From: Halotalea alkalilenta | GTDB lineage: Bacteria; Pseudomonadota; Gammaproteobacteria; Pseudomonadales; Halomonadaceae | DNA: 64,000 nucleotides | Assembly: GCF_001648175.1 (NCBI RefSeq) | Contig: NZ_CP015243.1 | Span: forward strand, 372,001-436,000 | Direction: 5' to 3' | Part shown: positions 9,052 through 18,139 of the stretch, one piece after another | Layout of the letters: the number at the start of each line of letters is the position of its first letter | How positions within the stretch are numbered: position 1 is the first letter of the stretch | Made by a program: the position numbers and the translations under genes | The notes under the pieces: model-generated | What the model saw: only the letters and a program-made list of their open reading frames with translations | Told to the model about the DNA's origin: nothing | Database searches by the model: none

Positions 9052-10719
9052 ATGAAAAAATGCCGCAGTCTCGTACTTTGCAGTATGGGTATCCTTCTCT
9101 CCGCACCCAGCTGGAGCGCCGATGAGCCTCCAGTGGACGTCGTCCTCATCGGCGGCGGCATCATGAGTGCCACCCTGGGCACCTACTTGAAGGAATTGGA
9201 ACCCGATTGGAACATCCACCTCTATGAGCGCCTCGATCAGGTCGCCGACGAGAGTTCCAACGCGTGGAACAATGCAGGGACGGGGCATGCTGCCTTCGCC
9301 GAGCTCAACTACACCCCCGAGCAGTCCGATGGCAGCGTCGACATTTCGAGGGCCGTCGCGGTCACCGAGCAGTTCGAGATCTCCCGCCAGTTCTGGGCGC
9401 ATCAATTGACCCAGGGTGTGCTGAGCAACCCGAGATCCTTCATCAACACTACGCCGCACATGAGCTTCGTCTGGGGCGAAGACAACGTCGACTTCCTGCG
9501 CAAACGCCATGAAGCGATGGTCCAGAACCCACTCTACGTGGGAATGGAATACTCCGAGGACTACGATCAGATCGCCGAATGGGCACCGCTTCTGATCGAG
9601 GGCCGCACCCCCGGCGAGCGCCTCGCGGCCACCCGCATGCCGATCGGTACCGATGTCAATTTCGGCGAGATCACCCGGCAAACCCTCAGCGCGCTGACCC
9701 AGCGAGAAGGTTTCTCCCTCTCCACCGGTAGCGAAGTGCGCGACCTGACCCGCAACGACGACGGCACCTGGAAAGTCACGATCGCCGATCTCAACGACGG
9801 CGGCCGTGAGACCAGCGTCGATGCACGCTTCGTCTTCATCGGCGCGGGCGGTGCCGCGCTGAAGCTGCTGCAGCGCTCGGGTATTCCCGAAAGCAAGGCC
9901 TACGCTGGATTCCCGGTCGGCGGTCAGTTCCTCTATACCACCAACCCCGAAGTCGTCGCCCGACATGATGCCAAGGCCTACGGCAAAGCCTCGGTAGGTT
10001 CGCCGCCGATGTCGGTACCCCACCTCGACCGTCGCGTGCTCGATGGCGAGCCTGCGCTGATGTTCGGGCCCTTCGCCACCTTCTCCAGCAAGTTCCTCAA
10101 GCAGGGCTCGTGGACCGACCTGTTCAGCTCGATGACCTTCAGCAACACCTGGCCGATGGTCCAGGCTGGCTGGCACAACCTCAGCCTGTCGCGTTATCTG
10201 ATCGGTCAGCTGATGATGTCGCAGGACGATCGCATCGACTCCCTCCGCGACTACTACCCTGAGGTCAATCCGGACGACTGGAAGCTGTGGACGGCTGGGC
10301 AACGCGTACAGATCATCAGGAACGACGAGGAGAAAGGCGGAGTGCTCGAGTTCGGCACCGATACCGTGATCGCCTCCGACGGCTCGCTGGCAGCGCTGAT
10401 GGGTGCATCCCCAGGTGCCTCCACCTCGCCCTCGATCATGCTTCGCCTGATCGAACGCGCCTTCCCCGAGGAAGTCGCCAGCGACGAGTGGCAGCAAAAG
10501 CTGCACGAAATCATCCCCTCCTACGGCCAGAAGCTCTCCGAGAACCCCGAGCTGCTGCGCCAGGTACGGCTCCAGACTCATGAGCTGCTGGAGCTGAGCG
10601 AGCCGATGCCGAGCGACGAGGTAGGATCGACGCCCGCACCGGAAGACGACCTACCGCCGGTCGAGCAGTCCGACGAGCAGGAAGCACAGCAGCCCGAGCT
10701 CGAAGCCCAGGAAGTTTGA
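9052..10719 (+). CDS. mqo: Malate:quinone oxidoreductase with N-terminal signal sequence
   Basis: FAD-dependent enzyme oxidising malate to oxaloacetate and passing electrons to quinone, replacing or supplementing NAD malate dehydrogenase. The 555-residue product has a dinucleotide-binding segment VVLIGGGIMSATLG near residue 30 and the family segments NAGTGHAAFAELNYTP and FGPFATFSSKFLK. Two features are unusual. A hydrophobic leader of about 23 residues ending in APSWSA precedes the FAD domain, and a strongly acidic, proline-rich tail of about 45 residues follows the normal C-terminus. Most Mqo proteins are near 500 residues without a leader. A rho-independent terminator follows immediately. 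Confidence 0.93.
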   Translation: MKKCRSLVLCSMGILLSAPSWSADEPPVDVVLIGGGIMSATLGTYLKELEPDWNIHLYERLDQVADESSNAWNNAGTGHAAFAELNYTPEQSDGSVDISRAVAVTEQFEISRQFWAHQLTQGVLSNPRSFINTTPHMSFVWGEDNVDFLRKRHEAMVQNPLYVGMEYSEDYDQIAEWAPLLIEGRTPGERLAATRMPIGTDVNFGEITRQTLSALTQREGFSLSTGSEVRDLTRNDDGTWKVTIADLNDGGRETSVDARFVFIGAGGAALKLLQRSGIPESKAYAGFPVGGQFLYTTNPEVVARHDAKAYGKASVGSPPMSVPHLDRRVLDGEPALMFGPFATFSSKFLKQGSWTDLFSSMTFSNTWPMVQAGWHNLSLSRYLIGQLMMSQDDRIDSLRDYYPEVNPDDWKLWTAGQRVQIIRNDEEKGGVLEFGTDTVIASDGSLAALMGASPGASTSPSIMLRLIERAFPEEVASDEWQQKLHEIIPSYGQKLSENPELLRQVRLQTHELLELSEPMPSDEVGSTPAPEDDLPPVEQSDEQEAQQPELEAQEV

Positions 10720-10744
10720 GCCAGGGCAGCAAGTAGAGCAGACG

Positions 10745-10772
10745 AAAGGGGAGCCGCAAGGCTCCCTTTTTT
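10745..10772 (+). terminator. Rho-independent terminator after mqo
   Basis: A GGGAGCC/GGCTCCC stem (10749-10755 with 10760-10766) and a GCAA tetraloop are followed by TTTTTT; flanking AAA/TTT extend the stem. It lies 26 nt after the mqo stop. Confidence 0.9.
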
Positions 10773-10866
10773 GGTTTTCCACGATGGTGCCAGGACATCA
10801 TCGGCCAATACCTCGCTGGGACGCATCAACCCGTGTTGGCTGGCGAACGTGTGCTTGGCGGCTCGA

Positions 10867-12048
10867 TCAGCCGTGCAGCGTAGGAGGTTCCACCGATCCG
10901 GCGCGCCCCGCGGCGAAGCGCTCGAACGAGAAGGCATCGAGCGCATGCCGGGGCGGACGCCCGAGCGCCAGGTCGGCGAGCAGCATCCCGGTCACCGGAC
11001 CGAGGCAGAAACCGTGCCCCGAGAACCCCATCCCCACCACCAGCCCGTCGATTCCCGGCGCGGTCGCGATCACCGGCAGCGCATCCGGCGTCATGTCGAT
11101 CAATCCGGCCCATAGCGCCTCGACCGGAGCCGCGGAAGCGCCGGGAAGCAGCTGCTCCAGTTTGGCGACGACCTCCCCCACGCTCTCCATCCGCGGCTGC
11201 ACCACAGGCCGAGGACCATCCGTGCCGGTGTCGATCGACATCCCGCCGTGCCAGGGGTGGATGCCGCTGGTGATCCGAAGACGACCATCGACCTGCTGAC
11301 GGCCGGCCCAGTCGCCGCCAGCGACACCGATCACAGGCTCGATCAGCGGTGCGACCGGGACGCTTCGGATCACCGTGACCATCTGGACATCCAGCGGCAC
11401 TTCAAGGCCAAGCGGATTCAGCAACTCGTTGCCGAGCACTCCCGCGGTCAGTACGACGCAGGCCGCACCGATGCGGCCATGCTCGGTGACGACGCCGGTG
11501 ACACGACCACCCTCCGTGCAGATCGAGTTCACCCGCTGACCGAGCAGGAAGGACACCCCCCTCCTGCCCGCCGCCGTAACGTAGGCGTTGACCGTGGCGT
11601 GGGGGTCGGCGTGTCCATCGCTGGGGCACCAGGAGGCGCCGGGAATCTCGGTCGAAACTCCGGGTGCCACGGCGCGGATCGCTTGATTGTCAGGCAGGAA
11701 GGTAAGCGCCAGACCCAAGCGGGACTGCTCGGCGACCATGCGCCGAACCTGGTCGTACTCATCCTCGTTGCGGGCCAGGCGCAGGTTGCCCTTGCGCGTG
11801 TAGTGCAGCGGCGCTTCGAGCTCCTCGTGGAGCGTCTCCCATATCGCCACCGCCGCTCGCGCCAGCGGCAGCTCAACCGGATCGCGGCCCGACTGGCGAA
11901 CACCCGCCAACGTCCAGCCCGAGGCCATCGCCGCGGGAGCGAAGCGATCGATCACGGCGACGGAGTGCCCCTCCTTGGCCAACGAGTAAGCGGTGGCGCT
12001 ACCGCTGATTCCGGCGCCAATGACGATGACATCGAAGTGCTGGTTCAT
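10867..12048 (-). CDS. FAD-dependent oxidoreductase (DAO family, glycine/D-amino-acid oxidase-like)
   Basis: A 393-residue flavoprotein expected to oxidise an amino acid or other secondary or primary amine. The N-terminus MNQHFDVIVIGAGISGS contains the Rossmann GxGxxG at residues 11-16. The C-terminal family segment is GMGFSGHGFCLGPVTGMLLADL. The start at 12048 is the last methionine before the Rossmann strand; the longer frame to 12204 adds unrelated arginine-rich sequence that overlaps the remnant upstream. A broken second copy of its C-terminus sits immediately upstream. Its proximity to the GntR/C45/ABC cluster suggests it oxidises the amine released there, which is inference. Confidence 0.87.
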   Translation of the reverse strand: MNQHFDVIVIGAGISGSATAYSLAKEGHSVAVIDRFAPAAMASGWTLAGVRQSGRDPVELPLARAAVAIWETLHEELEAPLHYTRKGNLRLARNEDEYDQVRRMVAEQSRLGLALTFLPDNQAIRAVAPGVSTEIPGASWCPSDGHADPHATVNAYVTAAGRRGVSFLLGQRVNSICTEGGRVTGVVTEHGRIGAACVVLTAGVLGNELLNPLGLEVPLDVQMVTVIRSVPVAPLIEPVIGVAGGDWAGRQQVDGRLRITSGIHPWHGGMSIDTGTDGPRPVVQPRMESVGEVVAKLEQLLPGASAAPVEALWAGLIDMTPDALPVIATAPGIDGLVVGMGFSGHGFCLGPVTGMLLADLALGRPPRHALDAFSFERFAAGRAGSVEPPTLHG

Positions 12049-12062
12049 TGTTGGTCTTGTAC

Positions 12063-12266
12063 TCAGCCATGAAGAGAAAGAGAGCGCTGCATATTGCCTG
12101 TCCAACCGTCGAAGCGCGCTAGCGAAAAGGCAGAAAGGTCGCGCTCCGGACGCTGCCCGACGACGAAATCGCGCATGATCCTGCCGGTGACCGGACCAAG
12201 GCATAAGTCATGCCCATATAGGGCCCATAGGGCAAGCTCGAAAGCGGTTGGGATATCCGCGCCCAT
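12063..12266 (-). pseudogene. C-terminal remnant of a second DAO-family oxidoreductase
   Basis: The translated frame carries YGHDLCLGPVTGRIMRDFVVG, SAFSLARFDG and a final SLHG stop. This parallels GHGFCLGPVTGMLLADLALG, DAFSFERF and TLHG at the end of the intact neighbour. Only about 60 residues remain, and the Rossmann domain and the rest of the enzyme are missing upstream. The two copies are clearly diverged, so this is an old tandem paralogue that was deleted from its 5' side. The intact gene begins 15 nt beyond its stop. Confidence 0.75.
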
Positions 12267-12345
12267 CGGGCCTGTCGACTAACTTCGCCGAGTGACAGAA
12301 GTCCGCGATAGGATCGAAATCTACACCTACCGCCAAGAATTGCAC

Positions 12346-12706
12346 ATGTCAAAAGAGATCGCGCTCACCTCGCTGAACACTCGCCCCGAATTCACCGATG
12401 CCTGTGCTGCATGGAGCTACTCGGAGTGGGGCGTCCACTCGCCACGCACGCTCCTGGCAACGCTTTGATGGTATCGCCGAGCAGCCTCAGGCGCCGCAAT
12501 TCCGCTGACTTTCGCCGCTCACATCGACAACCGGCCGGTGGGTATGGCCAGTCTCTTCGAACAGGACTGCTCATTGCATCCAGAACTGCGTCCTTGGCTG
12601 GCGGCAGTATTCGTACATCCGCGCTAATGGCTGGCGGGAAACGGGCACCGTGAGTTACCCGGATGGCGACCGGCTGAGTCTCATGATCAAGCAGTTGGTG
12701 CACTAA
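12346..12706 (+). pseudogene. GNAT family N-acetyltransferase, degraded
   Basis: An acetyltransferase can be read only by switching frames. ATG 12346 opens with IALTSLNTRPEFTDACAAW then SYSEWG and stops at TGA after 40 codons. A second frame gives RFDGIAEQPQAPQ. A third gives IPLTFAAHIDNRPVGMASL, then HPELRPWLAAVFVHPR and TAA. A further shift gives NGWRETGTVSYPDGDRLS and MIKQLVH before the final stop. Order and motifs match GNAT enzymes, but the acetyl-CoA loop between HPR and NGW is deleted. At least three lesions make this nonfunctional. Confidence 0.75.
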
Positions 12707-12797
12707 ATCAGGCGGGCAGTGAAAGGTGGGTAGATCCACCTGCTGTTCAATCCCTCGAGTACGAGAGCAATCGTCATCACACTCCACTGCCCCGCTG

Positions 12798-13394
12798 TCA
12801 CTTGAGAATATGCCGCCGGATCAGCTGCGCCAGGTCCTCCCCGTCGCGGCGTTCGACCGCGTCGATCATGGCGAAATGCTCCCGGCTGGAATGCTCCGCC
12901 AGCTCGCGCGTCGCCCACTGGCCGATCCTAGCGCCGGCGACCCGGCCACGCTGGGCGAAGGCCAATGCCACCAGCTCCCGGTTGGTGCACTTCGAAAGCA
13001 GCTCTCGATGAAAGGCAAGGTTGGCTTCGTACTGCTGGAGCAATGAGCCCTTGAAGATCATCTCTTCGAACTGCGTCGCCAGCGTCCTGAGCCGGTGAAT
13101 GTCCTCCACGGTGGCCTGCAGGACGATGTCTGCGGCGGCGGCGCTTTCGAGCACCGCGCGGATCTCGTCGATGTGTCGGCGTTGGACTGTATCCAGCACG
13201 CATACATGGTAACCGCGATTGGGCACGTGCTCGACCAACCGTTCGGAGACCAATTGATCCAACGCCTTGCGCACTCCTGCGCGTGAAGACTGGTAGCGCT
13301 GCTCCAGGTCCACCTGCTTGAGCCAAGTACCCGAAGTGAGCTCGCCGGTATTGATGTCATGCGCGATGCGGTCCGCGAGTTCTGCGCTATTCAC
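12798..13394 (-). CDS. GntR family transcriptional regulator (FCD/FadR subfamily)
   Basis: A 198-residue repressor-like protein. An N-terminal winged helix (roughly residues 1-65, with SRAGVRKALDQLVSERLVEHVPNRGYHV) precedes an all-helical FCD ligand-binding domain containing HRELLSKCTNRELVAL and the metal/ligand-type EHFAMIDAVERRD stretch. It starts at a GTG with a weak ribosome site. It is divergent from the hydrolase-C45-ABC operon, and a palindrome of FCD-operator type lies in the shared promoter. It probably senses the imported substrate or its breakdown product. Confidence 0.88.
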   Translation of the reverse strand: MNSAELADRIAHDINTGELTSGTWLKQVDLEQRYQSSRAGVRKALDQLVSERLVEHVPNRGYHVCVLDTVQRRHIDEIRAVLESAAAADIVLQATVEDIHRLRTLATQFEEMIFKGSLLQQYEANLAFHRELLSKCTNRELVALAFAQRGRVAGARIGQWATRELAEHSSREHFAMIDAVERRDGEDLAQLIRRHILK

Positions 13395-13507
13395 CCGATT
13401 CGTCCCATGCGTTGCCGTTTGGAAATCGCCGGCGCCTTGCGTCGGCCGGGCCTAGTGTAGGGCAGCCCAGAGGGAAAGCAAAAATCGGCTCGATTTTATA
13501 AAAACAT

Positions 13508-13519
13508 ATTGGCGCCAAT
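13508..13519. promoter_or_regulatory. Candidate operator for the GntR/FCD regulator
   Basis: ATTGGCGCCAAT is a perfect 12-bp palindrome 67 bp upstream of the hydrolase start, in the divergent intergenic region. A second TTGGCG half-site follows within four bases. FCD-type GntR proteins commonly bind short TTGGT-ACCAA style palindromes, so form and position fit. Binding is inferred. Confidence 0.55.
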
Positions 13520-13585
13520 TTTGGCGTGTGATTAACTCCTGCCTATCGGCCGATCCAACAACCCACAACTTCAAGAAGAGCCGCG

Positions 13586-14449
13586 ATGCTGACGCCAGTC
13601 GTTGACGCGCCCTCAGAGCGCTACAGACAGCTGTACCACCGGGGCAGCACTACGGTATTTGCTTGCCGACACGACCCCAGGTTCAGCTACTGCCTTTACG
13701 TCCCCCCTGAGTTGGACCAAGCACCGGAAAGCTACAGGCTGCTGATCGCCGTTCATGGCACCGGCCGCACCATGAGCGCCTATCGCGACGCCTTCGTGGA
13801 GTTCGCGCTCTATCACCGGTGCGTGGTGCTGGCGCCTTTGTTCCCCGTGGGGCCCTGCGGCGACGGAGAGCCGGACGGCTTCAAGTACATCATCGAGGAC
13901 GACATTCGTTACGACCTGGTGATGCTCGCGATTATCGACGAGGTCGCAGCAGCGCTAGGCATCGATGCCTCGAAGTTCCTCATGTTCGGCTATTCCGGCG
14001 GCGGCCACTTCACCCACCGCTTCATGTATCTGCATCCTCAGAGACTGCTGGCGGCATCGATCGGCGCCCCTGGTTCGGTCACCCTGCTCGACGACACCCG
14101 TGACTGGTGGGTGGGGATACGTGATTTCGAACGGATATTCGGCCATCCCATCGATCTGTCGGCGATGCGCGACGTCGCCATCCAGCTGGTGGTGGGTGCG
14201 GCGGATCTCGAAACCTGGGAAATCAATCACCCACCGGGATCACGTCGCTGGAGAGAAGGTATCAACGATACCGGGCCAACACGGGTCGATCGCAATACCG
14301 CCCTGCTCTCCAATCTCAAGGCCCACGGCATGCGGGTAGAGCAGTCGATCGTACCCAATGTGCCCCACGACGGCATGAAAGTGCTGCCCACCGTGAAAGC
14401 CTTCTTCAAACGCGTGCTGGATGGCCATGCCAGGGACGATGCCAAATGA
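13586..14449 (+). CDS. Alpha/beta hydrolase (putative esterase/peptidase)
   Basis: A 287-residue soluble hydrolase. It has an oxyanion HGTG at residues 57-60, a nucleophile elbow GYSGGG with Ser137, a candidate acid in GAADLET near 205-211, and a catalytic His in PHDG near 261. There is no signal peptide, so it is cytoplasmic. It is the first gene of an operon with a C45 acyltransferase/hydrolase and a dipeptide-type importer and overlaps the next gene by 4 nt. It probably cleaves an ester or amide of the imported compound; the substrate cannot be read from the sequence. Confidence 0.8.
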   Translation: MLTPVVDAPSERYRQLYHRGSTTVFACRHDPRFSYCLYVPPELDQAPESYRLLIAVHGTGRTMSAYRDAFVEFALYHRCVVLAPLFPVGPCGDGEPDGFKYIIEDDIRYDLVMLAIIDEVAAALGIDASKFLMFGYSGGGHFTHRFMYLHPQRLLAASIGAPGSVTLLDDTRDWWVGIRDFERIFGHPIDLSAMRDVAIQLVVGAADLETWEINHPPGSRRWREGINDTGPTRVDRNTALLSNLKAHGMRVEQSIVPNVPHDGMKVLPTVKAFFKRVLDGHARDDAK

Positions 14450-15582
14450 ATGCTCCGAAACCGTTTCCCTTGATCGAAATCAGCGGCCCGCCGAGGATGC
14501 GTGGCCGGCAGTACGGGGAACAAGCCGCGTCGCGAATTGGCCAAAGCGTGGCGGTGTACGGTGACCAGCTCTCTTCGCTGGGTCTGGATGATGCGAAACG
14601 TGCAGCGTTGCTCGATGAGTTCGAAGTCCAGATCGCCCGATTCGATGCCGACTATCTCGAGGAGATGCGTGGCATTGCCGAGGGCGCCTCGGTGAGCCTT
14701 GCCGACATCGTGATGATCAATGCCCGCACCGAAGTCGTTTCACGCGCGCGGATGATCGCCAAGCAGGAACCGCTGCACGACGACTCGATCGAGGATGGCT
14801 GCACGGGCGCGGTGATTCTCCCCGAACGCAGCGCCAGCGGACACTTGATCCATGGCCAGAACTGGGACTGGCGGGCGGAGTGCGTTGAAACCTCCGTGGT
14901 GCTGCGCGTGCAGCGTGAAGAGGGCCCGGAGCTCCTCACCTTCGTCGAAGCCGGAGGGCTTGCGCGCAGCGGGCTCAACGGCGCGGGCCTGGCGATAACG
15001 GCGAATTTCCTGCGCTGCGAGCGCGACTACCGCCAGATCGGCGTGCCCCTTTCCTTGATTCGACGCAAGGTTCTGGAGCAATCGCACATGGCATTGGCGA
15101 TGAAAGTAGTCGCGACGACGCCCAAGTCCTGCTCGAACAACATGATGCTCAGCAGCGCAGAGGGCTTCGCCATCGACTTCGAGTGCGCACCGGATGAAAG
15201 CTTCGCGCTGTATCCGAGCGACGACATCATCGTGCATGCCAACCACTGGATGAGCGACGTCGCGCTAGCAAAGCTCCAGGAGCGCGGCATCGAAACCTCT
15301 CCCGATAGCCTCTACCGTGCCTGGCGGGTGCGCAGAAGGCTCGAGGCGAGCGGTCAGCGCGTGGGTGTCGATGATTTGAAGGCCGCGTTCTTCGACGATT
15401 TCGCCTCTCCCTACTCCGTGTGCCGTCCTCCCCGCCCTGGCTTCCAGGGTGATCTGTCCGCCACCGTCGCCATGGTGATGATGGAGCCCGCGCTGGGCAG
15501 GCTCGAAGTGGCCCCGCTGCCGGCATTGAACCAGGAATTCGGCCAATACCATTTGCAGGAAAAGATCGCCGTTGGCGTGTGA
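14446..15582 (+). CDS. C45 family autoproteolytic acyltransferase/hydrolase
   Basis: A 378-residue Ntn-hydrolase related to the isopenicillin N acyltransferase (AAT/C45) family. Such proenzymes cut themselves between Gly and Cys, exposing the cysteine as N-terminal nucleophile. The motif DGCT is present with Cys119. The supporting segments HGQNWDWRAE, LNGAGLAITANF and NNMMLSSAEGFAIDFE occur in the expected order. Known members transfer or hydrolyse acyl groups on amino-acid or beta-lactam amines. It starts in an ATGA overlap with the hydrolase, so the two are translationally coupled. With the ABC importer this suggests deacylation of N-acyl amines or peptides. Confidence 0.87.
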   Translation: MNAPKPFPLIEISGPPRMRGRQYGEQAASRIGQSVAVYGDQLSSLGLDDAKRAALLDEFEVQIARFDADYLEEMRGIAEGASVSLADIVMINARTEVVSRARMIAKQEPLHDDSIEDGCTGAVILPERSASGHLIHGQNWDWRAECVETSVVLRVQREEGPELLTFVEAGGLARSGLNGAGLAITANFLRCERDYRQIGVPLSLIRRKVLEQSHMALAMKVVATTPKSCSNNMMLSSAEGFAIDFECAPDESFALYPSDDIIVHANHWMSDVALAKLQERGIETSPDSLYRAWRVRRRLEASGQRVGVDDLKAAFFDDFASPYSVCRPPRPGFQGDLSATVAMVMMEPALGRLEVAPLPALNQEFGQYHLQEKIAVGV

Positions 15583-15631
15583 ACGGCGAATGCGCGTGAC
15601 TGAAAGATCGAACAATTAGAAGGAATCCGTC

Positions 15632-17182
15632 ATGAAGCCCCTTGCTTGCATACCACTGCTGTTGCTGTGCGGATTGACCTCGGCCGGCGCGGCGGCCAAC
15701 GACACCATCACCGTGGCCATGAACGCGGACATTCGCAGCACCCAACCCGGCGTCAACCGCGACGGCAATACCGATGGCGTGATGATGCATGTCGTCGAGG
15801 GCCTGGTGGGTTACCGCGAGGATGGCAGCGTCGGCCCGATGTTGGCCCAAAGCTACGAAGTCTCCAACGATGGCCGCACCTACACCTTCCATCTTCGCGA
15901 GGATGTACGGTTCCACAACGGTGAGACGATGACCGCAGAGCACGTCGTGTGGAGCTGGAACCGCTGGATGGATCCAGATACGCAGTGGCGCTGCGTCAGT
16001 GATTTCGACGGCAGTTCGGACCTGCAGGTCACCGACGTGACTGCGGTGGATGACCACACCGTGACCATGACACTGGCATCTCCCAGTGCTCTGTTCCTGG
16101 CCAACATGGCACGCCCCGACTGCGGCGCGGTGGCGGTGATCCACCCCGACTCGCTGGATGAGAACGGCGCATGGCGCGAGCCGGTCGGCACCGGTCCGTA
16201 CAAGCTCGAGCAGTGGAACCACAACCGCTCCATCGTCCTGACGCGCTTTGCGGATTACGCTTCCCGCGAAGAACGGATGGACGGCTACGTAGGCGGCAAG
16301 GAACCGCGGATCGGCACCGTACGGATCCTGGTCATACCCGACCCAGCCACCGTGGTGGCGGGTCTCCAGGCGGGAAACATCGACGTAGCACCGATCAGCG
16401 CCACCGATGCCCGGGCACTGCGCAACGCATCCGGGATCAAGATCGACACCGCCGACAACGGGCTGCGTAACGGACTGCTGATCCAGACCAACGCCCCTCC
16501 GCTCGACGACCCGAGGGTCCGCAAGGCCGTAGCACTGGCGATCGATACCGAGCAGGTCGCACTCGGCAGCAGCGAGGGCATGGCCACGCCGAGCAACTCG
16601 AACGTACCGATCTCCTCGGCCTGGTACGGCGAAGTACAGCAAACCGGCTATGAATACGACCCGCAGGCCGCTCGCGAGCTGCTCGCCGAGGCCGGCTACA
16701 ACGGCGAGCCGATCGAGATCATCGCCAACCAGCGCCCCAAGGTGCCGAGCTACGACGTCGCGATCATCGCGCAGTCGATGATGCAGGCGGCCGGCATCAA
16801 TGCCCGGGTCAACACCATGGAGTGGGCGACACAGCTCGACCGCTACTCCAGCGGGCGTTACCAGATGATGTCGTTCACCTACTCGGCGCGCTTCGACCCC
16901 GCGTTGATGTTCGAGCAGATCACCGGGGACAAGGCGCAAGAGCCGAGGAAAGTGTGGGACGACCCAAGAGCGCGGGAGCTGATCCAGGCGCTTTCGCTCA
17001 CCGAGGATACCGGGCAGCGCCAAGCGCTGGTGGATGAACTGCACACCCTCATGATCGAACAAACGCCGTTGATCTTCCTCTTTCCCGGCGTCTCGATCGC
17101 TGCCTATCGCGATCGTGTCGAAGGCTTCGCCCCTTGGTTCGGCGAGTCGCCCAGGCTTTGGAACGTCAGTATCACCCAGTGA
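15632..17182 (+). CDS. Dipeptide/oligopeptide-type ABC transporter substrate-binding protein
   Basis: A 516-residue periplasmic binding protein of family 5 (SBP_bac_5). A Sec signal peptide ends near AGAAAN, and no lipobox cysteine is positioned for lipidation. The characteristic family segment GPMLAQSYEVSNDGRTYTF is followed by HLREDVRFHNGE, with GTGPYKLEQW further on. AAGGAA provides the ribosome site. Family members bind peptides, glutathione, opines or nickel complexes. The enzymatic context favours an acylated amino compound or peptide. It is the first transporter gene, 49 nt after the C45 gene. Confidence 0.92.
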   Translation: MKPLACIPLLLLCGLTSAGAAANDTITVAMNADIRSTQPGVNRDGNTDGVMMHVVEGLVGYREDGSVGPMLAQSYEVSNDGRTYTFHLREDVRFHNGETMTAEHVVWSWNRWMDPDTQWRCVSDFDGSSDLQVTDVTAVDDHTVTMTLASPSALFLANMARPDCGAVAVIHPDSLDENGAWREPVGTGPYKLEQWNHNRSIVLTRFADYASREERMDGYVGGKEPRIGTVRILVIPDPATVVAGLQAGNIDVAPISATDARALRNASGIKIDTADNGLRNGLLIQTNAPPLDDPRVRKAVALAIDTEQVALGSSEGMATPSNSNVPISSAWYGEVQQTGYEYDPQAARELLAEAGYNGEPIEIIANQRPKVPSYDVAIIAQSMMQAAGINARVNTMEWATQLDRYSSGRYQMMSFTYSARFDPALMFEQITGDKAQEPRKVWDDPRARELIQALSLTEDTGQRQALVDELHTLMIEQTPLIFLFPGVSIAAYRDRVEGFAPWFGESPRLWNVSITQ

Positions 17183-17194
17183 CCGGAGAGCACC

Positions 17195-18139
17195 ATGTTC
17201 TTGCACCTGGTTAGGCGAATCGGCTCCTCGATACCCACCCTCATCCTGGTCTCGGTGCTGATCTTCCTACTGATTCGACTGGTTCCGGGAGACCCCGCTC
17301 AACTGCTGCTTGGCGATCTCGCCACCGAGCAGAGCCTGGCCCGGGTACGCCAGCAGATGGGGCTCGATCTCTCCTATCCCCAGCAATACCTGATCTGGAT
17401 TTCACAGGTACTGCAGGGGGACTTCGGCCACTCCATCCAGACCGGCCAAGCCATTGCGCCGATGATCATCCAGCGCTTCGGCGTGACGCTGAGCATCGTG
17501 CTGGTGGCCATCGTGATTGCCTCGTTGATTGCCATCCCGATCGGCATGATCGCGGCCTGGAAGCAGAACTCCCGGCTCGACGTCGGGTTGGTGACGCTCG
17601 CCACACTGCTGCTCTCGATCCCGAGTTTCTGGATGGGGCTCTTGCTGCTGCTGCTCTTCGGCCTGCAGCTGGGCTGGCTACCCGTGGTGGGATACGTCTC
17701 GCTGCGCGAAGATTTCCACACCGGTCTGCTTTATCTGATCATGCCGATCATCACCTTGGTGCTGGTCGAAAGCGGCACCCTGGTGCGAATGATGCGCTCG
17801 AGCACGCTGGAGGTGCTGCGGCTGGACTACATCTCGCATGCACGTGCCAAAGGCGTAGGAGAGGCAATGGTGTTGGCCCGCCACGCCTTCCCCAACGCCT
17901 TCGGCCCCACGCTCACCCTGATGGGCATCATGCTCGGCAACCTGCTCAGCGGCATCGCCGTAGTCGAGACGGTCTTCACCCTCCCCGGCTTGGGCCGTCT
18001 ACTCGTCGACGGCATCTACGCCCGCGATTATCCAGTCGTGCAGGGCTGCATGCTGTTCATCGCGTCGCTCTACATCGTGGTCAACATCGGCATCGATGCG
18101 ATTCACCCGTTGTTCGACCCAAGGGTGAAGGACGCATGA
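17195..18139 (+). CDS. Dipeptide-type ABC transporter permease (DppB-like)
   Basis: A 314-residue inner-membrane subunit with the DppB layout. A short N-terminal helix is followed by LVPGDPAQLLLGDLATEQ and QMGLD, then five further helices. The BPD_transp_1 EAA segment is EVLRLDYISHARAKG, and ETVFTLPGLGRLLVDGIYARDYP is typical of the C-terminal half. GGAGAG lies five bases before the ATG. It overlaps the next permease gene by 4 nt. Confidence 0.93.
   Translation: MFLHLVRRIGSSIPTLILVSVLIFLLIRLVPGDPAQLLLGDLATEQSLARVRQQMGLDLSYPQQYLIWISQVLQGDFGHSIQTGQAIAPMIIQRFGVTLSIVLVAIVIASLIAIPIGMIAAWKQNSRLDVGLVTLATLLLSIPSFWMGLLLLLLFGLQLGWLPVVGYVSLREDFHTGLLYLIMPIITLVLVESGTLVRMMRSSTLEVLRLDYISHARAKGVGEAMVLARHAFPNAFGPTLTLMGIMLGNLLSGIAVVETVFTLPGLGRLLVDGIYARDYPVVQGCMLFIASLYIVVNIGIDAIHPLFDPRVKDA

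Noticed and set aside
15227-17206. 659-codon minus-strand frame opposite the binding-protein gene
   Set aside because: An antisense artefact of the same kind; arginine-rich end, no domain, and the plus-strand gene is unmistakable.
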